A stretch of 64,000 nucleotides of DNA from Euptelea pleiosperma (taxonomy: Eukaryota; Streptophyta; Magnoliopsida; Ranunculales; Eupteleaceae), in the NCBI GenBank assembly GCA_035048495.1, contig CM068546.1:11786435-11850434 (forward strand), read 5' to 3'. The position numbers and the translations under genes are program-made. The notes under the pieces are model-generated. The model did no database searches and was not told the DNA's origin. It saw nothing but the letters and a program-made list of their open reading frames with translations. Below are positions 11,301 to 21,002 of the stretch, in pieces (the stretch's first letter is position 1; each line of letters starts with the position of its first letter).

Positions 11301-14300
11301 AAAAACGAGCTCTTCCAAGGTAATCTGGAGGTAGCTCCAATAGGTGAAAAAATAAAGGGGATTCGATTCAAATGGTTTGGTCATGTGCCATGAAGGCTAT
11401 TAATGGCACCGGAGAGAAGGAGCATGATAATTCAAGTCGAAGGCTCTAAGAATAAGGGTAGGCCGAAAAGGACGTGGGTCAAGGTAGTGAGAAAGGATTT
11501 AAAGGCATATGCATTAACAGAGGATATGGACCAGGATAGAGTGGAATGGCTTCACATAGCCAACCCAAAACAGTTGGGACAAGGCTTGGATGAAAATGCG
11601 ATGATGATGATGATGAATGTCCTTATTACATACTGCAACATTAACAATGAGTTCAATTATGATGCAGATTAATAGAATACTTGAGGTAAGTTACCCTCAA
11701 GCACTGTGATGCTTGAAACTTACAAAATCTGAAGGCTAGCCAAAGTGGCGAAATCTGACCCAAAGGATGTTAGCTGATTAAAGCTCAGGTTCCTGCAATA
11801 TTCAGTTCATGTCATTCCTGCATTATTAATTCACGTTATCCTAAAGCAAGAAAAATCTTAATTTGGATTCTGAATTATCTAGATACACCCTTACAGTTTT
11901 TCAAGTTCCTGCAGGCTTCCCAAATTCTGTATCTGCCCAGTAAGTGATGTGTTGTGCAAATCCCTGAAGCATAATTTCCCCAGAAAAAGATTAAAAACAA
12001 AAGGGAAAAGTAAGGAAAATGAGTAGAAAATATGTATAATTAATCTGGTATTAGTACTATGAATTCAAAGAGCTTACAATGTTTTAAGATCTAGCAAGTC
12101 ACCAATCGTTGGGTTGATTGCCCTCAAGTAAATGTCTGAAAGCTCTCTAAGAATGAAAAGAAGACATAAAAAACAATGAGATAAACCCATAATAAGAGAC
12201 AATAGTAACTCGTTGAGAGCAAAATAGTCCAACCTAAATACTACACTCACAATGATGTAACAACACTTCCTTCACATCCAATATGCTTCCATGGTGTTGG
12301 AGAGCACGGATCATCTTGCCATCCTAAATCCAAGCCAGTAGACTGTTGGATAACCTGAAGTGCAGAAACTGCATCACATGTAGACAGAGCATGAAGAAAA
12401 TGAGGTTGAATTCCCATTCAACAGAAACCCCATTTTTTTTGAAGATGCTGAAAGGGCAAAAAAAGTTATAATTAAGAGCTTACGACACCTGTAGTTGAAG
12501 TAGACTCCAAGGGAATATCAACAAACTCATACACCTCAATCGCGTTCACCTGTGGGTAGAAGCTGATATTTTGTAAAGTGATATTCAAGCTTCTAATGCC
12601 CATCCTTGTAAATAAGAGAGCACTAGCTTCTGAGCTTTTCACGGTATAGTTCGAACTCACAACAGCCCCATTAACTAGTACATCAAACGTGGGGGGCACA
12701 GGTAGAATTCCAGCAAAATAGAGGACAATGTAATAATCTCCAAGTTTATCAAGAGGGAAGTTATAAGTTAAAATATTCCTCCGCGCCAGAACCCTCGCTG
12801 ACTGAAGAACACCAACAGGGGGGCTCTCCGTAAGGCCTGATAGATTGAAGGAAGCTTGAATATTGAACCCAGTTGACAAATGAGAAGGAGAAAAGTATTG
12901 ATCGGGGTCCCATATACGATCATAAGAATCCAAAGGATACCTGATATTACAGAAATCAATAAAAAAAAATTGCAAATAAACAAGCCTTTATGAAAATTAG
13001 GAGAAAGGATACCTGATATTACAGAAATCAATAATTTTTTTTCCAAATAAACAAGCATTTAGAGAAAATTAGAGAAGAAGTAGTTCTTACCGAATCGATC
13101 CATTGCTGTAACCGCAATTGAGTCTATAACGCTTCCTCAGTGACTTATTTGGGAATTTTTCCATGCCACTTTGGTAAGCTCCTTGAGGAAGCGGGCGGAC
13201 TTCAAGCGAAGAAATAACTGGAAATCCAGCATTTGGGATAGAGTGCAAACAAAATGGTAGAGTGTCTTTAGTAACTGGCCATATAAACTCTTCTACCCAG
13301 GGATCCATACTAGTAAGGTTCACAGTAGTTGTGGTGGCTGTCCCAAGGGAAACCCAGAAAGCCGGAGGTGTCCCCAGTCCATCATAATTCTTGTAGTAAA
13401 ACTGGGGTCTAACAAGAACCAGAGACGACATATTCTGTACAGGTAGCCTGTAACACTTGCGACCTTCTTGAGTATCTGGGAAGAACCGCAATGGGACTCG
13501 AGTCGATGAACTACCCTCGATGAAGTTCACTGTACTTGTGTTGCCTGTACTGACAAAAGAACTATCCGGGACCCATGAAATGTTCGAAGAATCGACGAAA
13601 CTTCTAGTCCCCCCACAAGATATACTCAAGAAACCTGTTCCACCAAAATCAATCTCAATTCTCACATACAATTTTGAAATTCAATTATAGTATCCTAATA
13701 CTTCCAAGTTCCAAACTTCCAATACATCATCATCTAGGCTTTATCCCAAACATAAATCCCATTTCCCCATTCGAATCTATATAGAGCTAATTCTTCTGTC
13801 TGATACTTCCAATAAAACACTAAAAATTCATCCAAAAAAAAAAATGTAAACGGTGATGCAAACAAACCAAATTAAGCACAATCTATTGTGAAGAAATCCA
13901 GGCTCGTTCGCAAAAATTCTATAATGGGTAGCAAATTAAATTCTGCTGTGAAGCAATCCAGATTTGTTTGCAAAAAATCTATAATGGGTAGCTAATGAAA
14001 TTCAATTCAAATCTGTTGTGAAAAAATCCAACTTGTTTGCAAAAATTGTATAATGGGCTAATGAAATTCAACTAATTTATGTTGTGACGAAATCCAGACT
14101 TGTTCGCAAAAATTCTGTAATGGGTAGGTAATGAAATTCAATTAAATTCTGTTGTAGAGAAATCCAGACTTGTTTGCAAAAAAAATTATAATGGGTAGTA
14201 ACGAAATTCAACTAAATTTTCAGAATTGAATCGGAGTATCATAGAGAGAAAGAAAAAAAAAAACAAACAAAACATACCATCTTGATCAGCAAAAGAAGCA

Positions 14301-14341
14301 TGGATTAGAAGAAAACAGAAGCAGAAGCACAGCAAGTTCAT
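5372..14341 (-). CDS. Malectin-like/LRR receptor-like serine/threonine kinase (At5g48740 type), 16 exons, complete
   Basis: Predicted plasma-membrane receptor kinase. Exons (minus): 14341-14278, 13634-13091, 12940-12489, 12368-12251, 12146-12078, 11963-11895, 11792-11724, 11104-11033, 10952-10884, 10814-10570, 10410-10205, 8850-8724, 8586-8518, 6885-6696, 6624-6492, 5590-5372. They total 2715 nt, 904 residues, with phases agreeing throughout. The start was chosen because residues 1-18 form a signal peptide. A malectin-like domain spans about 22-345, then a GWQDDPC cap (~370) and about five LRRs (389-508), each LRR in its own 69-72-nt exon. The membrane segment is about 554-577. The kinase runs about 615-890: glycine loop GRGSFGSV (622-629), ATP lysine K643, HRD 739-741, DFG 759-761; it is an RD kinase. 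Similarity to Arabidopsis At5g48740 (895 aa, from memory) is near full-length. The intron 11 donor (GTTCAT) is weak. The ligand is unknown. Confidence 0.93.
5591..6491 (-). other. Intron 15 of the receptor kinase
   Basis: Ordinary AT-rich intron at its edges. The centre (about 5860-6360) is less AT-rich and has short ORFs on both strands, including GATGATGATAAT-type runs near 6110. This could be an old insertion, but I recognise no family. Confidence 0.4.
6886..8517 (-). other. Intron 13 of the receptor kinase (1.6 kb)
   Basis: Long AT-rich intron between kinase exons. At 7380-7410 and 7720-7800 there are GTGTCTGACA/TGTATTGATAC-type words also seen near 33180 and 56260-56330, so these are probably dispersed repeat fragments. 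No ORF of interest. Confidence 0.4.
8851..10204 (-). other. Intron 11 of the receptor kinase (1.35 kb)
   Basis: AT-rich intron between the N-lobe exon and the next kinase exon. Its donor is GTTCAT, which would read through as EVHYL if retained. Nothing else recognised inside. Confidence 0.5.
10423..10570. repeat. Perfect 74-bp tandem duplication across the intron 10 donor
   Basis: Bases 10423-10496 and 10497-10570 are identical over all 74 positions. In gene orientation the unit contains the last base of exon 10, the GTATGC donor and most of the intron. The real donor (10569-10568) therefore has an exact copy at 10495-10494. Perfect identity implies a recent event. Confidence 0.95.
11255..11620 (+). 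mobile_element. RTE-type LINE 3' fragment in intron 7
   Basis: On the plus strand, antisense to the kinase gene, the sequence encodes [12 protein letters not shown] residues and then an open stretch from 11403. That stretch contains [31 protein letters not shown] and [11 protein letters not shown]. These match the C-terminal end of plant RTE-clade LINE polyproteins (consensus GRGRPKKTW...DLxxxxLTEDMAxDRxEWRxxIHVADP). It ends in a GATGATGATG run at about 11599-11615, the usual short-repeat tail of RTE elements. It is 5'-truncated, with stops in its first part. Confidence 0.85.
12932..13075. repeat. 72-bp tandem duplication across the intron 2 acceptor
   Basis: Unit 1 (12932-13003) and unit 2 (13004 to about 13075) both begin AAAGGATACCTGATATTACA and continue with AGAAATCAATAA, an A/T run, AAATAAACAAGC and GAAAATTAG. 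They differ at a few positions. In gene orientation each contains ATATCAG followed by GTATCCTTT, so the acceptor used for exon 3 (AG at 12942-12941) has an upstream copy at 13014-13013. Confidence 0.93.
13879..14222. repeat. Five-unit minisatellite in intron 1
   Basis: A unit of 60-70 bases is repeated about five times. Each has TCTGTTGTGAAGAAATCCAG, then a TTGTTTGCAAAAA word, ATAATGGGTAG and ATGAAATTCAA. Units start near 13881, 13941, 14011, 14077 and 14147. The copies differ by point changes and small indels, so the array is older than the intron 10 duplication. Confidence 0.9.
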
Positions 14342-14742
14342 CGAATTCTACTTGAACTGAAGTGAAGTGAAGTGATCGAAAAGAAGGATAAAGAGAGAAG
14401 AGAATTTGTAGAGGGGGAGGAGGAGGTGGTGGTGGTGGTGATGATGATGGTTAGGATTTAGGATGCGTGCTGAGAGGTCATGATGATTTTTGTTGGGAGG
14501 TTGTCTGCTTCTACAGGAGATGTAGATAGGGAAGAAAAATGGAAACACGGCCATTTCTCTACTCGGTTCCAGTCGACACGCGAGGTGGACCGAGTCGCGG
14601 CCGAGGTTCTTGTTGTGTCTAATACTTTATTTGTTTGAAAATGGAACCGATCTTTGTACGGACTTGGAACGTTGTTTTTTTCTAAGCGACCTGAGGGAAA
14701 TTTTTTGAATAAATCTTTGATGACGGTGTGACTCATGACCAC
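14342..14742 (-). promoter_or_regulatory. 5' leader and proximal promoter of the receptor kinase
   Basis: In gene orientation this holds a run of ATC/ACC triplets (plus strand GGTGGTGGTGATGATGATG at about 14425-14449). A CT-rich stretch (CTTCTCTCTTTATCC) precedes the start codon, as is common in plant 5' UTRs. I see no clear TATA box. A family 1 MITE begins only about 400 bases upstream of the start. Confidence 0.45.
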
Positions 14743-15032
14743 ATTATGAGCCACGTGGCACACTTTCAGACACCGCTGACCGTATGGATGTTTAGCCTAT
14801 CCCTAGGTGGACATGCAGACCAAAAATACGCCCGATTACTGATTCGTAATTTCTAAACGTTGGATTATGGTCTTTTCGTAGTTTATTTTCGAGCATTATT
14901 TGGGGTTACACAGATCTAACGGTTAGAAATCATAATTATGCTGGTTTTTGGTAAGCAAGTCCACCTAGGAATGGGCCAAACACCGGTAGAGACCATAGTT
15001 AGTGGTCTAAAAGTGTGCCATGTGGCCCATAA
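14743..15032. mobile_element. Foldback MITE, family 1, upstream of the receptor kinase
   Basis: The left end ATTATGAGCCACGTGGCACA is mirrored at the right end by TGTGCCATGTGGCCCATAAT. The inner arms share TGACCGTATGGATG, ATCCCTAGGTGGAC and CCTAGGAATGGGCC. This is one of the best preserved copies. It lies 402 bases from the kinase start codon. Confidence 0.8.
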
Positions 15033-15210
15033 TTTGGTCCCTCGTCACATTGATGACAAGATGTCCGTCATCTTACGTTTGGCATCAAAGATTTACTCGA
15101 ATTTTTTTCCGCTCCAGTGGGGTTTTGAACTCGTGGATCCAGTGGCCCGGTATATTCCTATAGGGTTGGGCTCCGTTGACAGATCTAAAATGACGTATAA
15201 CTAGGGGACA

Positions 15211-15312
15211 TAATATAAGCCACATGGCACACTGTTACAGGACTCTGACAGTATGGATGGTTGTCCTATCCCATGGTGGACCTACAAACCAAACATCAGC
15301 CTGATTATGATG
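15211..15312. mobile_element. Half copy of MITE family 1
   Basis: Only the left arm is present, from TAATATAAGCCACATGGCAC through CAAACATCAGCCTGATTA. It then stops abruptly, so the right arm was deleted or separated by a later insertion. Confidence 0.65.
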
Positions 15313-15620
15313 GCTGCTTCTAAATTTCCGCCGCGTCAAAAAAATTTCCACAATGACTAGGTAGCGGCCTAGCCTTACTATTACCACCAAAGCTTAAAAC
15401 GGTCTTTTACAACGTTACAACGGTCACATAACCATTGATTGCAACGGGTCAATTCAGTCACATCTGAAGGATGAAAAATCATAATATTATTTTCTTAATA
15501 ACAGGTCAAATCAGTCCCATCAGAAGTAAAAAAGTCAAAATATTATTTTTCTAAAGGAAAGAGATGTAACATGGTATACCAGATACTGTTTCATCCGCGG
15601 AAGCGACATTTTTGGTAGTC
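15313..15620. other. Intergenic, nothing recognised
   Basis: Contains short AACGGTC and AAATCAGTC words, probably decayed repeat. No gene supported. Confidence 0.35.
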
Positions 15621-15812
15621 ACTGCTGCCATCTGGGCCCACTGACCGCATGGATGTTTATCCCACCCTCGGTGGATATACACACCAAAAACCACCATAAT
15701 TGGTAATTCTAGCCATTAGATTTTAGTGCTTTTAATTTAAGGGATGATTTTTGCCGTTGGATTCAACTTTTTTTTAATACTAAAACCAATGACTAAATAA
15801 CATCAAACAACC
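15621..15812. mobile_element. Truncated MITE, family 1 subtype
   Basis: Left arm CATCTGGGCCCACTGACCGC, then GGTGGATATACACACCAAAA and the loop TTTGCCGTTGGATTCAAC. The right arm fades after about 15800. It matches the copies at 1645 and 24715. Confidence 0.55.
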
Positions 15813-15889
15813 CCTTTTAACAACTTCATTTCTTTCTATGTCATTTCTCTTATGTTTCAAAATGGTTATTTATAACTATCTAAATCAAG

Positions 15890-16520
15890 ATTAACAAATG
15901 AGCAAATAAGGTCCAAATCATCTGAAATCTCTTCCAATATTTCTATTGTGTTATAACAAATATGCTGAAAGAGACGGGGTAAAAAAATAGAGATCCGATT
16001 AGGAATCTATAATTAATTATAGGTTTAGGTATTTGAAAGTTATAAGTTAAATTAAATACGGCACCTCAATGTCAAAGTTGAACAAACAATGTCCAAATCT
16101 CCCGAAACCTCTTCCAACATTTCTTTTATGTTAAAACAAATGTACTAAAAGAGATAGAGTAAAAAACAAAGGTCCAATTAGGAATCTGTAACTAGGTCCA
16201 AATCTAGCAAACGAGGTCCAAATCTCCTGAAACCTCTTTCAAAACTTATATTGTGTTGAAACAAAATGTGCTAAAAGAGACATGGTAAAAATAGAGGTCT
16301 TGTTGGAAATCTATATTCAATTATAGGTTTAAGAAGTTCACAATTATAAGTTAAGTCAAATTTGAAACCTCGACCCCAAATCAGGCAAACGAGGTTCGAG
16401 TCTCTTGAAACATTCAACACTTTTAATATGTTGAAAAAGTGTACTATAAGAGACGAAGTAAAAAACAGAGATCTTGTTAAAAAACTGCAATCAGTTATAG
16501 GTGTAGGCATTTCAAGGTTT
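15890..16520. repeat. Four-unit tandem repeat, unit about 125-180 bp
   Basis: Four units share GTCCAAATC(T), CTGAAACCTCTTCCAA, a TTATGTTGAAACAAA word, GCTAAAAGAGA and AATTATAGGTTTAGG. They start near 15893, 16078, 16200 and 16380. Divergence between units is considerable. The array adjoins a CACTA-like terminus and may be its internal sequence. Confidence 0.75.
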
Positions 16521-16689
16521 TAACTTTAACTTTCTTTTATAACATTATAGAATTTTGTAAAAAATTAATTATTTGAGATATTGAATTTTATGTTTGCTTT
16601 GCATTTTGTTTTGATAAAATGGAACAAAAAATGAAAAATGATACATGTAATACAGGTTACAAGATACAACAAATTATATAAAAAAAATT

Positions 16690-17107
16690 TCTCTATAAAA
16701 CCTTTAGCGACAGCCACTGAGCATCGCTACATAAAGGATATAGCGATGGCCAATGTCTTTACCGTTGCTGCAGATGGGATATAATCGGTAAAGTAATTGA
16801 TTGTCAATATATATGACTTGTAGCGACGGCCGGGTCTGTCGGTAAAATGTTTTGTACATGAAAAATCATTTATAGGATTTACCGACGGTCACGGCCGTCG
16901 CTATATCAGATTTATAGCGACGGTCACGGCATTGGCTAGAACCGTTGGTAAATTTTTTGTACTAAAAAATATATATAATATTTACCGACGGCCGTTTGGC
17001 GGGAAATGACTTTTTGCAACTGCCATTTTTTTGGTGGCCATCACTATATCTTTTAGTGACAATTTTCGACCCTATGCTGTCGGTAAAACCCTTTTTTGTT
17101 GTAGCGA
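16690..17107. mobile_element. CACTA-like element terminus with subterminal repeats
   Basis: Many copies of TTTACCGACGGCCG/TAGCGACGGC words occur in both orientations, as in the subterminal repeats bound by CACTA transposases. The right boundary at about 17107, reverse-complemented, reads CGCTACAACAAAAAAGGG, one base from a typical CACTACAA terminus. I could not find the partner left terminus or a target duplication, so the element may be truncated. Confidence 0.6.
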
Positions 17108-17420
17108 AAACAGTTCTATAATAACAACTTAATTACTTTCTATGCTATTACATCAATATTTTCAAAATAACCCTTAATAACTACATATAGTTTGAGTTGC
17201 CATAATTTACAAATTCGCCCCTCCAAACTGCCCTTTGTGTTGGAACTTTCTTATTTTACTCCTTCTTCCAAAAATGCCCCTACAATCTCTCACCCACTAA
17301 TTAATAATGAAGATACGTACATCTTATTACATCACGACCTTCCATCATTCGACATTTTTATTAATAGGATAATAGACGATCCAAGTCTTACCAACCCTTA
17401 GATCCAAGTCACCATTAGTT
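17108..17420. repeat. Dispersed repeat, partner at 22430-22700
   Basis: ACTTAATTACTTTCTATGC, ATTTTCAAAATAA, CTTAATAAC, AATTTACAAATTC, CCCCTCCAA and CCCCTACAATC occur in the same order here and at 22430-22700. The short ORF at 17192-17401 is a by-product. Confidence 0.6.
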
Positions 17421-17852
17421 AAACCATTGGACTTTGGATAGATTTTGATTTTTGACACAGGAGATCTTATACAAGCTCTGTAGAAGAATTAGGGCAGCGT
17501 TACCATCATCCCTCGTGGCCGTTGTCTCTATCGTCGTCCCTAGATCCAAACCGCTGATGAAAAACATCGAAAACCATCCAATGCTCTATAAACTATGGGA
17601 CCCATTTTGTAGGTAATCCATCGCGGAAATCAGCTACATCCCAAAAATTTACCTTGACTAACAATTATTGACTAATTTTTTAATAAGTTTGACAAAGTCT
17701 TAATGACTTAAAAACCAAAGTATTAGAGTTAGGTGGAAACGATTATTTTAAGTTGAGAGAGACATGGGAGCGACACCAAATTTAAACACATTAACTTCAT
17801 TGGGCCATGGATTTTCGCATAATTTGCACTTCAAACCATATTATTAAGGAAA
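17421..17852. other. Intergenic, nothing recognised
   Basis: No repeat ends, RNA genes or coding sequence that I can support. Confidence 0.35.
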
Positions 17853-18033
17853 ATGCTACCCCACAGATAACCGGACAAAAAAATAATGTGTGGTTGAGGC
17901 CATTGACCATTAGATTCACCCGAGACAATTGCAAAGAATAAAATAGCTGTTGCATTGAAGACCTGGTTTTTTGAATCCAACCGTCAATGGTCTCAACCGC
18001 ACATATTTTGTCCGGTTATCCGTTGGGTAGCAT
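17853..18033. mobile_element. MITE, family 5 (181 bp)
   Basis: Starts ATGCTACCCCACAGATAACC and ends with the inverted GGTTATCCGTTGGGTAGCAT. GGACAAAA/TTTTGTCC and GTTGAGGCCATTGACC/GGTCAATGGTCTCAAC are mirrored further in. A second copy is at 20397-20592. Confidence 0.85.
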
Positions 18034-18497
18034 GATTTATTATTAAAACAAATTAGTGGAGGGTGTACTCGAGTAATAACATTGCACTTATACTAGTGTG
18101 CAAGTGGAAGAGCGGCTAACTACAAAAAATAAAAAAAATAAAAAGTGGAAGAGCGGCCGGGATCTACTATTTGCTCCACCATATGTAAGGAAAGTTATCA
18201 TATTCAAATTTGTTTCTATCAAATGATCATAGCCGTCCATTTTAGCGAGTTTATGTCTTAACCATTTAAAACACTTGGAGGGAGCTAGCTGCTAGCTTCA
18301 TGCCATCGGCTTACCTAACCACAAGTTATAGCCACGTGAATAAATTTTTTTTTTCTCTTGGGGGTTTTTTGTTTTGGCCTTTTCGTTCTTTGTTCTCTTT
18401 TGGTTTTTTCTTGGCAGGTCTTCTCATCCTCCAAATGCTTTAATAATATATCATCTTTACCTTTTAAAAAAAAAATATAAGGTTATTTTAGTGAGGG
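18034..18497. other. Intergenic, nothing recognised
   Basis: AT-rich and T-rich (18340-18420). No supported gene. Confidence 0.35.
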
Positions 18498-18691
18498 TCG
18501 GGTTCAGGGGACCCCCATTTTTCTGACCCCTCTCGGTGTTCGTGTGCTCGGCCGTGGATTTCAAGAATCCAATGGTGGTTGTCAGAGTCGAGCTAGCATC
18601 ACTTTTGGCGGCACTGACAACCACCGTTGGATTCGTGAAATCCACGGCCGAGTGTGCAAACACCAAGAGAGGTCAGAAAAAGGGGGTCCTT
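18498..18691. mobile_element. Near-perfect foldback MITE, family 3
   Basis: The left arm GGACCCCCATTTTTCTGACC, CTCGGCCGTGGATTTCA and CCAATGGTGGTTGTCAG is mirrored by CTGACAACCACCGTTGG, TGAAATCCACGGCCGAG and GGTCAGAAAAAGGGGGTCC. The loop is about 28 bases, so a transcript would form a very stable hairpin. Confidence 0.85.
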
Positions 18692-18703
18692 AGAGCCTGA
18701 GCG

Positions 18704-19015
18704 TTTTAGTAATACCCCCTGAAATTTGAAAGCAATTTGTAATATCCCCTTATACTTTCAAACATCAGGATTACCCCCTTGACCTAGTTTAACAGTCGTT
18801 GACTTGAGTTAATACGGACTTGAATTACATGTCGCCAGCATTCTAATTGCAATAATATGGTCATTTCATAGGTGCATTAACAGGCGCATGATGCATGTCA
18901 CATTTTAATGTTAGTCAAATGATGCTTAAACTAGGTCAAGGGGGGTAATCCTAAAGCTTGAAAGTATAAGGGGTATTACAAATTACTTTCAAATTTCAGG
19001 GGGGTATTACTAAAA
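18704..19015. mobile_element. MITE, family 4 (312 bp)
   Basis: The left end TTTTAGTAATACCCCCTGAA is mirrored at the right end by TTCAGGGGGGTATTACTAAA. The arms also share ATTACCCCCTTGACCTAG/CTAGGTCAAGGGGGGTAAT. It lies a dozen bases from the family 3 element. Confidence 0.85.
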
Positions 19016-19115
19016 TACCCAAATAATAATAATAATTTTGCTGTTGTATAATTAATATATATATTTTTGGCATAAAAGAACATTGAATTTATAATATTAA
19101 GGAGATATTGAAATC

Positions 19116-19310
19116 ATGGTTTTAAAAAAAAACTATAACGGCCGTTAAAACGGTAACACTCCAACTCCCTTAGGTTATTTATTATTTAAAAACATTACAA
19201 TATGTTTAATGTTAATAACGGGCATTACGATATCTTTGATCTGTTATAACGGTCATAATGCCATCCATTATGCCTTTATAACGGTCCCTTTGAAAACTTT
19301 GGTTGAAAGG
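19116..19310. mobile_element. MITE, family 6 (AACGGCCGTT words)
   Basis: TATAACGGCCGTTAAAACGG near the left end is mirrored by TTTATAACGGTCCCTTTGAA near the right. GTTATAACGGTCATAATG lies in the middle. The same words occur at 21255-21325 and in a longer copy at 52663-53060. Confidence 0.6.
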
Positions 19311-20038
19311 GTCGTTTGGTGAAGCTTAAAGGTGAAGCTTTTGAATTAGAGGGAGCATCGGATGCTTGTTGTATCCGTTACAAGGGAATGATGAATAATG
19401 AATGGTCATTCACTTTGCTTGCTCGTATATATTTAATCATTCTTGTTTGTAGAAAAGTGTGTTCTTCAAGTGACCAAAATCATTTGTGCCTCTACAATGG
19501 ATATTCCCGCTTAAGTGACGCAAAGATGATACCATACACTCGTATTGATTATGCATGATACACCCCCAATAACGTTTCGCATCAATCAACGATGGGGCAT
19601 GGGCCCCTAATGCAGGATGGTCAATCGAATGAAGTTGATGCTTTGTGGTATGTTTTGATTTACCATCATGATCGCCGTTGCGATCGATACCACCAATAAT
19701 ATTGCCAAACGTCAACTCCACTCTCTTTACCATCTGATGCCCAATCTAGGAATGATCTCCCCAATTGATTGAGGGGATACTCGAGCTTGTATTAGCCAAC
19801 AATAACATGCTTTGATTAAGGGAATCTGGACCAATACAACGGTGGTTTTGCTTTTGCAAAAGTGAATGCCAGCTCAGCACTATCATCCACTGTTGGATTC
19901 TACGAATCCACGCCCGAGAACATTAGTGAACTTATGAGTTCACTTTTGCGAGTCTACGGAACCTATTCCATAAATAAAATAAGCATCATGTTATCCACAG
20001 ATGGAAATAAACTTCTAATATTGTAAGGACCAGTTATT
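19311..20038. other. Intergenic, unassigned short ORFs
   Basis: The least AT-rich part (19340-19900) has an 80-codon ORF on plus and a 98-codon ORF on minus (19437-19733), overlapping each other. Neither shows a recognisable domain, so I do not call a gene. It may be part of a decayed transposon. Confidence 0.3.
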
Positions 20039-20347
20039 ATAAGGACGTATTTGATTGCGTGGGAAAATCACATTTTCTTGGGAAAACATAATTTTCCATT
20101 ATTTGAAAGCTATTTTATATTGGTAAATTTTTCCAAGAAAATGATATTTTCACATCCAAGCCTGGAATTCGTTTCCACCAGAAAATGCACCCTTATTTTC
20201 TCAAATAATTGGGCATGCATATCTTCTCAGGTAGAATCAAACAGCCAGTTAAGACATTTTCCCATATGTATTTTTTAGGAAAATTTTCTGAAGGAAAACA
20301 AAGGATTTTCTCAAGAAAACTTTCTATGCAATCAAACACGCCATAAG
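20039..20347. mobile_element. MITE, family 2 (second copy)
   Basis: Starts ACGTATTTGATTGCGTGGG after AAGG and ends with the inverted TATGCAATCAAACACGCC. TTTTCTTGGGAAAAC/TTTTCTCAAGAAAAC are internal mirrored words. ATAAGG occurs just outside both ends and may be the target duplication. Confidence 0.75.
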
Positions 20348-20396
20348 GTTTTTAGGAATTCAACAACCCAAAGCATGCCCTCATTTCAGAAGGAAA

Positions 20397-20592
20397 ATGC
20401 TACCCCGCGGATACTGGACAAAAAAGTGTACAGTTGAAGCCATTAACCACTGGATTCAAGAGATCCACTTTATAGGAGGCAACAACTGCAAAGAGTAAAA
20501 TGGTTGTTGCCTCGTGAACCAAAGATCTCTTGAATCCAACGGTCAACGGCCTCAACCACACATATTTTTGTCCGGTTATCCGCAGGGTCGCA
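20397..20592. mobile_element. MITE, family 5 (second copy)
   Basis: Starts ATGCTACCCCGCGGATACTG and ends near TTTGTCCGGTTATCCGCAGG. The inner arms carry GGATTCAAGAGATC/GATCTCTTGAATCC. Same family as 17853-18033. Confidence 0.8.
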
Positions 20593-21002
20593 CAATTCTT
20601 TCAGAAAGCCAATTCGAGGACATGCCCATCAATTTGCAGGGCATCCATCCAATCCATGGCCCCATTGCAGACAGGTTCAATCCGCTAAGACCCCTACTGC
20701 GGACAACCTCTATTGTAGATAGACCTAAGCTTCATGATTGACTTCAGCAACAAAGAATCTTCTGGGCTTGGCAATGTTTTGTTACTCGGTCATTAAATGT
20801 ACTTGGATTGTGGAGGATGGTCAAAAAAGATTGAGAAGAGACTTTACACTTAACCTTTTCCCCTATTTTGAAAAGATGATTTTTTCTCTCAAATCTGGTG
20901 TAGATTGGACCCAGTGTCCCTCAAGTCCAAATCTAAATAAAGTCCCACTTGCTGGAGTGAGAATCTAACTGAAGGTTTTTCAAACTATTGGAGTCTCCTT
21001 CC
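20593..21002. other. Intergenic, nothing recognised
   Basis: Two overlapping 75-codon ORFs without any recognised motif. No gene call. Confidence 0.35.

Noticed and set aside
12768..13058. 96-codon minus ORF
   Set aside because: It is a shadow frame across intron 2 and exon 3 of the receptor kinase, created partly by the 72-bp duplication.
14425..14449. Poly-His coding run (minus ORF at 14348-14554)
   Set aside because: It is the GGTGGTGATGAT microsatellite in the receptor kinase leader read in another frame.
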